Shown here piece by piece: positions 30,718-39,030 of a stretch of 40,304 bases of DNA (positions are counted from its first letter, which is position 1; each line of letters starts with the position of its first letter). The position numbers and the translations under genes are program-made. Under the pieces are notes generated by a model that did no database searches, was not told the DNA's origin, and worked only from the letters and a program-made list of their open reading frames with translations. The DNA is from Parasitella parasitica (Eukaryota; Mucoromycota; Mucoromycetes; Mucorales; Mucoraceae): the NCBI GenBank assembly GCA_025201805.1, contig MU619245.1, positions 192,664 through 232,967 of the forward strand, read 5' to 3'.

Positions 30718-33032
30718 ATGGACAAACCTTCTCAAACCAAACCTTACGCTGGATTAGTTATATATCGTATACAGAGAAACGTAGAGTTTTTATTGTTGAA
30801 CGACTCTTTTTCAAATAAAAAGCATTGGTTCTGTCCCAAAGGACAAGTGATTGGAAATGAAGATGAGATCAAGTAAGTTGTTATGGAGAGGGGGATATTT
30901 CTACTTTTACTTAGTAGAAAACATAGATGCGCACTTCGCGAGACACACGAAGCCACAGGCCTTGGCCCTAAAGAATTAAATATAGAAGAAGGATTTGCCA
31001 TTGAACTCACGTATTTATCAGGAACAAAGTACGTATGCAATGGCGACCGACGCTCGCAATTCGATCTAATGTTTTCCTTTTTACTAGACCAAAGAAAGTC
31101 AAGTATCATTTGGCTCAGTTGACCGATAGCCATGTAAAACTACTGCCAGCAGAGGGTGTTTATATGCAATGGTTCAATCAAACAACTTGTTCTGAAAAAG
31201 TTGTATTCAAGACAATGCAAGAGGTCTTTAAACATGCTCAGACTTTTGTTGATTCGAAAAAAAAAAAGTTTTCCGGCCGCAGTAACCATAGCCACTACAG
31301 TCAACAGCAACAGGAAAAGTCTGAAGTAAAGTCTTTGTGCATTAGCGGTGAAGATGGTACTAAGGCTATGTATAAGCCCCGTCATAAACAGTTTCCACAG
31401 CAGACCCATCAGTTGCAGCCACCGCAGCAGCCATTAGATGCTCATCAGCAACCGTCCCCGTCCTCACAAAATCAACAGCAGAACTCGCCGCTCTACAAGA
31501 CAAGGTTATGCGAAAGATTTGATACAGAAGGAAGTTGCCCCTATGGATCTAAATGTAACTTTGCTCATGGTATCGTTGAATTGCGTGGTAGAGTAGTAAT
31601 GGATGTGTCACAACCACAATCACATCAACAGCACCAGCAAGATAACAACGATGATCGTATCAATAACGATGATTCAAACGGCAATCAGCTGTTTAAAACA
31701 AAGCTTTGCGAGAAATTCATGAAAGATGAATTCTGCCAATATGGTCCAAAATGTCATTTTGGTAAGTTTTGAGCACAACATTACTAGACTATTACTTACA
31801 AAATAAAAGCTCATGGTGAAGAAGAGCTGAAGTCGAGGCCAAAGAAAGAGGAGACAGCACCTATTGCGGATCGACGCCCTTCTCCTCCTTTGCAACAACA
31901 ACGTCACCAACGTACAGTATATGCTGAAAATGCAACGAAGCATGCAGCGAGTGATACGCACAATGAGGAAGTATCTGATGCGGATAGACGTACGAATTGG
32001 AGATTGACTGCAACTGACAAGCACGAGCACATGTATGTATATATTTACATGAATAGATTAGATACAAGTAACCAATTAATGTTCAATTTAGTGACATCTT
32101 GAAGAAAACTGAGCTTGCTGCTGAAACTAACACTCAAAAGCTGTCAGATTTATCTGTTCACAAAGCTACCAAATTTAACGAATTGAGATCTGTTAATACC
32201 AGCGAAAAGAAAGAAGATCGTTCATCTGTTGCTGCTGCACCTATTTCTGTAGAGGAGCTCCGCCGACCAGCATTTGTAGAACATCAACGTGGCAGTAATA
32301 ACAACAAGACATCAGCAGCAATAGCTACTTTAGCTATTCACAACAATTGCAATACTAAAGAGAAGAAACATGCTCCAAAAGTTGAAAACAATGAAAAATC
32401 ATGGATGAGGATTGTCAAATTATCCAAAGAAGAACAAGATGAAATGGAAAATCTATCCAACAAATCTGCCAACACTCCAGACATTTCTAAATTAACTCAA
32501 AAAGAAGCCATTATTACTGACTTGAAAAAATTCTTCTCTTCAAATCCGCCTTCAAGCGCTAGTACTAAGGGCAAACTTAAAGATGACGTGAAAGAAGTAA
32601 CGAAAATTGAAATGCGAAATGATTTATCAAAGAAGCAGCTTTTGTATATTTTATTAGTGAGCCTTTTGGAGGACGAGTCAGATCAAACCATGTTGAACAT
32701 CTTGAAATCAAGAGAGCATCTCTTTAAAACCGTAAGTTCGTATGCAGCCACCTGTGCAATTGTATTGATCCACTTTTAAATAGCTTGTCAAAACGAATGC
32801 TGATCAGAAATTACTACTGAAAGCCTGGGAAAGCTTTGTTACTGTTCGCAAACCCGTTATGGTAAACAAGACTGCAATTGCTTTATCTCATTGGTATGAC
32901 CGTGAAATGGTTGAAGAAGAAGCATTTTTAGAATGGTTTCAAACACTTGAGAAAGCTAGTGCGCTGGAAAAGAAAAGCTTCAAGTTCATCGAGTGGCTGA
33001 ATGAATCAGACAGTGAAGAAGACGAAGAATAA
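30718..33032 (+). CDS. Nudix - tandem CCCH zinc finger - W2 (eIF5C-like) fusion protein
   Basis: Six exons, 30718-30872, 30927-31028, 31088-31761, 31810-32032, 32092-32731, 32784-33032, all in phase (680 aa). Residues 8-145: Nudix fold resembling Ap4A-type hydrolases, with [15 protein letters not shown] and RETHEATGL (box G42-x5-E48-x7-R56-E57-x2-E60-A61-x-G63) and a closing helix [17 protein letters not shown] Gln/Pro-rich linker leads to two TTP/Zfs1-type CCCH fingers: [10 protein letters not shown] (C227, C236, C242, H246) and [10 protein letters not shown] (C293, C302, C308, H312), both C-x8-C-x5-C-x3-H. About 555-680 is a W2 domain as in eIF5 C-terminus: [35 protein letters not shown] and [15 protein letters not shown], including both acidic-aromatic boxes. 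The Nudix end and both fingers (except the last His) lie in one exon, so the fusion is not a splicing guess. A cytoplasmic role joining mRNA binding to translation initiation is inference. The second Glu of the Nudix box is Ala. Confidence 0.85.
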
Positions 33033-33112
33033 AAAATAATACCATTGTATGTTGTTGATTACATAGTTTTGTTTGCACAGACGAACTGTTATTATTATTA
33101 TTACAACATTAT

Positions 33113-34599
33113 TTATTGCTCGTTATTAGGTTTGGCGCCACCCATAGCTTCTTGGGCCCTATTTTTTTTTGAAAATAAATCTTTTTAGTTGCATAGTTCA
33201 AAATGTTCTGAATGTCACCTACAATCTTCTCATTTCAGGGTCATTCATCATTTCTTCGATATTGGGTGTTTCTCCATTACCACCACCCATCATTTGTTGG
33301 GCCCTACATGTGTGCATGCGTTAGTCTAAACAAATAGTGTCATAACTCTTAAAATACTTTACATTCGAGTAATATTAGGGTTGCTCATCAAATTGTTTAG
33401 AGCGCCTGATTGCATCATTTGTTCCGCCATTCTCATCAAACCAGGATTTCCAAGCAAAGAGCTAAGATCGGGCATACCACCAGCGCCACCAAAGTTAGGC
33501 ATCCCACCATTGTTAGATTCAGGAACAGCACGTTCAACACTGCCAGAGCCCAACTTGGATTTAGCAGTAGCTAAAGAATTTTGAAGAGTAGCATTATTGG
33601 GATCAAGTTCCAAGCCGTTTTCGTACGCCTTGACAGCATCTTGATACTTATTTAAACAGAAATAAGCGTGGCTATTATGAACATGATCAGGGTAAATACA
33701 TCATTTAGTATGAAATAGATACAATAACACTAACCCCATACGACTATAAGCTTTACTATACTTGGGATCGACTTCAATGGCCTTTTTAGCATCATCGACA
33801 GCCTTTTGGTGATCACCTTGTTGACTATAAGCGGCAGCACTAAAATGTCATGAGTATATGCATAACTCGACATGTCCCTCTTTCTCAGCCCGTTTATTCT
33901 CTTACCGGTTAGCATAGTATACAGCATTACTACCATTAAGAGCAATCGCCTCAGTGTAAAACTTGATGGCTTCAGGGTAATTACGTTCTGCAACCTTACG
34001 GTTACCCGCAGCCTTCTTCTGCTCAGCAGCTTCCTTGTCTTCTTCACTAATTGACGTCTGTTTCAAATATGTGTTAGTGTTCAATCTTGTGCAGCTTCTA
34101 CAAAATATTTACATCTATCAAACAGAAGAAATTCATGTGAGACACTTTGTTGTACATGCACTGTTACAAATAACAATAACAAAAACTTACTTTCAACCTT
34201 GGGGGCAGTAGAAGCAGCGGATGCAGCAGCAGGTGACTGAGAACAACGCGTCAGATATGTAGCTAGTGTTTGATCTTGATTTTCCATTTTATTTACCTTG
34301 GTAGACTTTTTTGTGTTAAGATAAACATCGAAAATGGAAAGCAAATTAGCAGGCTTAGTGGTATAGAGCTCCTTTTGTGCTTCATCAGCAACATCTACAC
34401 CAAAAGCTTCGCCAATACATTGCATGGCAACTAAAACAATGTTATTTTCGACTTTCTCTCATTTACAAATGAATAAGTTATTAAATTTACCTTCAATACC
34501 CTCAGAGTCATCCTTGCTGATGGTTCCATCTTGGCAAGATTTCTGCAAGAATTCCAGGATAGAATAGACAAGAGCCTTCTTATTTTCAGTAGCAACCAT
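33113..34599 (-). CDS. SGT2: Sgt2/SGTA-like co-chaperone (TPR)
   Basis: Minus-strand exons: 34599-34491, 34430-34297, 34236-34191, one undetermined small exon, 34057-33906, 33839-33735, 33671-33363, 33303-33223, 33158-33113. The N-terminal helical dimerisation domain ([20 protein letters not shown]) binds Get4/Get5-type partners in the family. Three TPRs follow ([57 protein letters not shown]), the Hsp70/Hsp90-binding clamp. The C-terminus is Gly/Met/Asn/Gln-rich ([28 protein letters not shown]), the part that captures tail-anchored membrane proteins for the GET pathway. Phase requires a micro-exon of length 2 modulo 3 between 34191 and 34057; candidates are 5 or 17 nt after the acceptor near 34160. 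The last two exons begin with near-identical sequence (GGCCCAA). Confidence 0.9.
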
Positions 34600-35382
34600 T
34601 TTATCTCAGTATTATACTAACAAAAGGAGTAAGAAAAAGAGATTGTGCCCAAAAAGTGCCAGAAAATTCTTTTTTGATATTATTATTCAATATTTTAAAT
34701 GTCCACCTGATGTGAAAACTGCCAGTATTGCTGTTGACTATACATTGTAAGCTTTGCCAAAGAAAAATGACACAACAGTTTGCTGTGCTGATTTCAAAAG
34801 AACTTCAATAGTTGAAGCAAGCATACACGAAATAGGATCTTGAACTTCATACTAACTAGATCAGCAGCAGCAGTAGCAGCAGTGGTAGTAGTAGTAGTGG
34901 TAGTATATTAGTACAATAGCAATTAGAATGAAGCGGCGATGAGTATTTGCAGATCTTGTTCAAATACGCACATAATCAACTATCTTTGTAAATCATATTT
35001 GGGGGCTGAAAAAATCAAGCTATAAACCTATGATGCTGTAAATGATTTCGAATAAAATATATGCTCATGTGGTCGCAAGGATTGGATGATGGCATCAATA
35101 CAGTGATACTTTATTTATTCAAACAGGAACTAAATTTGCTACTAACCGAAATAGCTGTTATCTTTATTCTGATACCATTGAATCAAGTTTTTTTTGCAAA
35201 TATTCAAAAACAGTAATTTGTAAGATTTTATTGGCTAAGATAAAGACTTTTTTTTTATATTGTATGTATGAAATTTTGATAGCAATGTTAAACTAAAAAA
35301 AAACAAAAAAACTATAAAAAGTCTCCTCAACTTTTCTTTTTTGTTTTACCTTTTTTTCTCTCAATTTTCATCATATAATAAA
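34600..35382. other. Divergent spacer between SGT2 and the NmrA-like gene
   Basis: AT-rich DNA with promoters on both sides. A CAG/TAG/TGG-type trinucleotide repeat lies at about 34862-34906. The right end is a pyrimidine-rich leader before ATG 35383. No gene seen. Confidence 0.6.
34862..34906. repeat. Compound trinucleotide microsatellite (CAG/TAG/TGG)
   Basis: Runs of CAG then GTA/GTG triplets over about 45 bp in non-coding DNA. Confidence 0.8.
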
Positions 35383-36496
35383 ATGTGTAAACAACAAGCT
35401 GGGAAAGGATCAATCTTTGTATCTGGAGCTGACGGTGATAAAGGCGTAGCAATTGTTCAACAACTGTTGCAACTACCTGCACAGCACAAACATTTGTGTC
35501 CTCAACATGTCTATGCTGGTTTACCTGATGCCACTACGCCTCGAGCTAAATCAATCAAAGGCTTAGGTGCTCAAGTAATCGCATTTGATATATTTAATGA
35601 CCATGAAGCTGCTGTAGAGGCTCTTACTGACATCACCAAGCTTTGCTTATTGATTGATCCACTGAGCGAAAGGATGCAACGATCAAACGCCTATTCGTAC
35701 GGCAAAGCGTAAGCCCTTTATTTGTTTTTGTTTATCATTGATAATTAACTCTGGAGCTCTTAGTTTTATCGATGCTGCGAAGGAAGCTCATGTAGAACAT
35801 ATCATATTTTTAACACCTTTCACACCACTTGATGCTGTTAGCCCACCTGCTTCTCCTAACAGTGAGCAACAGGCTACTCCCGCACCCGTCAGTTATGGCT
35901 CTTACCGATCTCAATTTATGCTTATTGAGTCTTACTTGCACTCACAGTTTGATAATAATCGCATTACTATTTTGAGGTATCCCGGCGTACTGCACCAACA
36001 TTTGCTCGTTTTTAGCAAATACATCGCTCAACACAATGCTTTCCCATTACCTGATAAGCATTTGGAAATTACAGTTGAATCTTGCAACATGTATGACATT
36101 GCGCGAGCAACGGCTTGTGTTGCTCATTCGCCAACTTTGCGTCATAGTAGAAATGCCTACAAGATTTCATCTAGTTTATTGACTCTGGAGGAAATGGGCC
36201 AACGTGTTCTTTCTGGTTTGCAAAGAGAAAACACTATTAATCGCATGGATAGCGCTACTTTGCAGCAAATTATCTGTGATAGCATTGGAAATGAAGACCA
36301 AGCTATCTTTTTAATGGAAATGTGGGGCCTTCAACAAAAGTTGAGCGGTCGACGTTTAGAAATAACAAGAGACCTGGAAGCACTTACGGGACAAAGCGGG
36401 AAATCGCTGAACGAATATTTTGAAGAAGACGAAGTACGCGATGCCTTCTTATCTAGCCATAAAAATGGTGAATTGTCTTCATTCAAAGTAGCTTAA
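35383..36496 (+). CDS. NmrA-like / atypical SDR family protein
   Basis: Two exons, 35383-35708 and 35764-36496 (352 aa). The N-terminus has a Rossmann beta-alpha unit with IFVSGADGDKGVAIVQQLL, a Gly-x2-Gly-x2-Gly pattern for NAD(P) binding, followed by a second strand region (VYAGLP...AKSIKGLGAQVIAFDIF). After the join, FIDAAKEAHVEHIIFLTPF matches the NmrA/isoflavone-reductase arrangement, and ITILRYPGVLHQHLLVF and a SCNMYDIARATACV segment fit the later domain. NmrA-type proteins often bind NAD(P) as redox sensors without catalysis; no Tyr-x3-Lys catalytic pair is evident in the usual place. The ATG is chosen because the region upstream is a T-rich leader. Specific role unknown. Confidence 0.75.
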
Positions 36497-37361
36497 TTGA
36501 ACCAAAAGCCCAGGTCTTATCATCATATATACATATCACACACTTTCTTCACATACTTTTATTGTACATAAACTTTTTCAAATAAACAATTATCAAGTTA
36601 CACATTCATCGTAACACAACCAACCAATACTAATAATTTGACATACGATGTAGTTGCAATAAACATCCATTGGCCAAAGATAAAAAGAAACTTAAAAAGG
36701 TCAGCTGAATGTGTATATTTGAGGCAAATGACCAAATATATTAACTGATAAGAAAGAATGAGGGGGCATCAACATTAGAGCTCTTTTTTTTAAGTTTTTG
36801 TGTATCGTTTGACTTTCTAATAAAGTGTCTTTATGTAATGATAGTTAGCTGTAATGCCGATGTTATACATAGGGGTTAAAATGGTTACTTTCTCACACAA
36901 ATTGTCTCTTAAAATTGTTAACGGCTTGATTAAATTTTGCTCTCGATTGGTACATCATCAACTTTTTCAGAATGTGTCATCAATGAATAATACATATTGT
37001 CATTGGTTCTTTCATCAAATCAATTCCGTTGCAACCTTGCTCATTTAACTTATGTTAGATCCATTTGAATTGTTCACCCACGACAATCTTTTTGTGCTAT
37101 TAAAGTTCTGATTTTCTCAGGCATATGTAAAAATCCAATGAGTAAATCCAATGAAATGAATATGATTAAAGTTATCGATGTATCATCGGCTGAAAAAGCG
37201 CTTATCTTCAGGCAAAATATAAAGCAAATAACTATACGCAGCATACCATGTTGGTTCAATTTCCATTACAACTTAATAGGCATTATGACCTCAGAAACAA
37301 AGCAAAAGAAAAAAAAAGCCTTATAAAGGTCTCACGGAAATGATATAAATTCAAAAAATTA
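36497..37361. other. Spacer between the NmrA-like gene and the tRNA genes
   Basis: AT-rich, no credible gene. An AATAAA-type signal near 36582 probably serves the NmrA-like gene. Short open frames near 36854 and 37138 look like chance. Confidence 0.5.
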
Positions 37362-37434
37362 AGCCGAACGGGGGGGTCGAACCCCCAACCTTGAGATTAA
37401 GAGTCTCACGCTCTACCGATTGAGCTAGCCCGGC
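37362..37434 (-). tRNA. tRNA-Lys (CTT)
   Basis: Reading the minus strand, a 73-nt cloverleaf begins GCCGGGC. The acceptor pairs with GTTCGGC (seven pairs, two G-U). The D arm is GCTC/GAGC, the anticodon arm TGAGA-CTCTTAA-TCTCA gives anticodon CTT, and the T arm is GGGGG-TTCGACC-CCCCC. The discriminator is T, as in yeast tRNA-Lys(CUU). No intron. A T6 pol III terminator follows at 37358-37353. CACGTG lies 68-73 bp upstream. Confidence 0.95.
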
Positions 37435-37500
37435 AATTCTTATTTTTGGCAGTTTAAAAATTAAATACTAAGTGATTAGTAAAAATAAAATAGAACAACA

Positions 37501-37511
37501 ACACGTGATAT
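37501..37511 (-). promoter_or_regulatory. E-box (CACGTG) upstream of tRNA-Lys
   Basis: ACACGTGATAT (plus strand) is identical to 37869-37879 upstream of tRNA-Gly. On the minus strand it reads ATCACGTGT, which fits RTCACRTG, the yeast Cbf1 site. Function inferred from position and identity only. Confidence 0.4.
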
Positions 37512-37724
37512 AAACTTTGCAATGCTCGGGCAAAAGTTGGAATAAAGATGGCGTTTATTCTTTTGTGTTTTAGTTGATATTAATAATAAGTAAAAGGGTT
37601 ACACGCAAAGTCTATCTGTACCTCACACTCTAAATCATACGTCTCCGCACGACAATACACATAGACTCACATAAAAGTTATGCAGGTCTGAAAACGTCTC
37701 ACTTTATTTTGAAACAAAAATTTG

Positions 37725-37795
37725 TGCGTATACGGGGAATCGAACCCCGGTCGCCCGCTTGGAAGGCGAGCATTCTGCCACTAAACTAGACACGC
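37725..37795 (-). tRNA. tRNA-Gly (TCC)
   Basis: Minus strand, 71 nt, starting GCGTGTC. The anticodon loop CTTCCAA gives anticodon TCC, the T arm is CGGGG-TTCGATT-CCCCG and the discriminator is A. The acceptor has one mismatch at its inner end (C7 against T66). No intron. A T5 terminator lies at 37720-37716. The gene is 290 bp upstream of tRNA-Lys in the same orientation. Confidence 0.93.
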
Positions 37796-37868
37796 GTTCT
37801 TACGTTGTAACTAGACCTTTCTTTCACTTTTCCAATTTTTTATTACGTTTTGACCTCAGAATTCAGGT

Positions 37869-37879
37869 ACACGTGATAT
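37869..37879 (-). promoter_or_regulatory. E-box (CACGTG) upstream of tRNA-Gly
   Basis: An 11-bp sequence identical to the one at 37501-37511, centred about 78 bp before the tRNA-Gly start. It could alternatively belong to the 5' end of the adjacent LINE. Confidence 0.4.
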
Positions 37880-38080
37880 TAATATTAGACAAGGAAATCC
37901 ATAGCAGTAAACAGCCAAAGCAACAACCGTCAATAGAATATACATTAAGTGTTAATATCTTAAAGTATATTCTGTTCAACTTTCAAAACGATTGATCAAG
38001 TATTTACCTGTTTTACAAAAAACCCCAAAAACACCGCAAATATTTTTTCACTCGATCATCTAGCAACCGGTAAACAGACC

Positions 38081-39004
38081 ATGGAGCCAGAACCATCCAC
38101 TCTTATGTCGCAACTAGATTTGCAGACGTTAGTCATCAGTATGCAGAAGGATATTTCTGTTCACCGTACCGCCCTGGAAGAGTTGAACACTCTTAAAAGT
38201 GCCATTTTAGATCTGAAAAACAAAAATTTTTCTTTGACTCAAGAAAATGCCAGTCTTCGTCAACAGATTGCCGATCTTACTGCTTCCCCTTCAGCTGTCA
38301 AACATAACCCAGCTTCCTTTGCAACCAATCAGCAGCCGCAGCACAGCAAGGCAGCAACTGGCACCCCCAAGACCACCTCCACTTGGACTGAAATTGTCCA
38401 GAAGAAGCACAGATCAAGAAAGATCAAAGCTCCCTCTGAGGTGACTGAAAAGCACCGTCAGGCTATTACCCGTGGCTTTAATGCCCAAGCAGACGGACCT
38501 AAGGGCTATGAATGCCTTTATATCAACCGTTCTCGCCGCTTCACCAGAACTGAAGTTCGCAACAACTTGCACCTCATCGGTGCAGAGGCATCTCGCATCA
38601 TTGATGTTACCTTCCCCGCTCGCAACGTTATTGGCATTCTGATCCATGTCCAATACAAGGAAACCCTTCTGGACCTGTTGTCCAAGAACAAAGTTGCAGT
38701 TGTGGCCAACTTTGACCCTGTTGACCCGCAGCACGTTGCTGATCCCAAGTACCGTGAGCTCTCAATCTCAAAGCGCGAGGATATTGCCTTTGAGTTGCAG
38801 ATCAAGCGCTGCACACAGTCCCTCCGTTACTTGGCATCTCGCCGTTCCCGTCTCTTTGCCTCTGTCGCTGCTTACTTTCAGACTGCAGGTTGGATTACCT
38901 CTGAAGACATTGAAGCCTTGGCCCCTGAGGAGGGTCTCTTTGGCTACCGTCGCCCCGTGGATGGCGATGCTGCCATGCATGACTCCGAAGTGGAAATGTT
39001 ATAA
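38081..39004 (+). CDS. LINE ORF1 protein
   Basis: 307 aa, uninterrupted. The N-terminal third is a predicted coiled coil (LEELNTLKSAILDLKNKNFS, QENASLRQQIADLTA), followed by a basic stretch (KKHRSRKIKAPSE). The C-terminal half is a compact region (GYECLYINRSRRFTRTEVRN, ARNVIGILIHVQYKETLLDL) of possible RRM-like or unknown RNA-binding fold. I see no CCHC zinc knuckle. Identity as ORF1 rests on the endonuclease-encoding ORF2 directly after it. ORF1 proteins package non-LTR retrotransposon RNA. The GC content and codon use differ visibly from the AT-rich surroundings. The TAA stop overlaps an ATG of ORF2 in TAATGA. The element's 5' boundary probably lies between 37796 and 38080. Confidence 0.8.
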   Translation: MEPEPSTLMSQLDLQTLVISMQKDISVHRTALEELNTLKSAILDLKNKNFSLTQENASLRQQIADLTASPSAVKHNPASFATNQQPQHSKAATGTPKTTSTWTEIVQKKHRSRKIKAPSEVTEKHRQAITRGFNAQADGPKGYECLYINRSRRFTRTEVRNNLHLIGAEASRIIDVTFPARNVIGILIHVQYKETLLDLLSKNKVAVVANFDPVDPQHVADPKYRELSISKREDIAFELQIKRCTQSLRYLASRRSRLFASVAAYFQTAGWITSEDIEALAPEEGLFGYRRPVDGDAAMHDSEVEML

Positions 39005-39030
39005 TGATTGAGTGTGAACTCAATCATTAT
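39001..39030 (+). promoter_or_regulatory. Perfect hairpin spanning the ORF1 stop / ORF2 start
   Basis: Arms ATAATGATTGAGT (39001-39013) and ACTCAATCATTAT (39018-39030) are perfectly complementary around the loop GTGA. The stem contains the TAATGA stop-start overlap (39002-39007). In the silkworm LINE SART1, a UAAUGA overlap with downstream RNA structure drives translational coupling, so a similar role is likely (inference). Confidence 0.6.
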
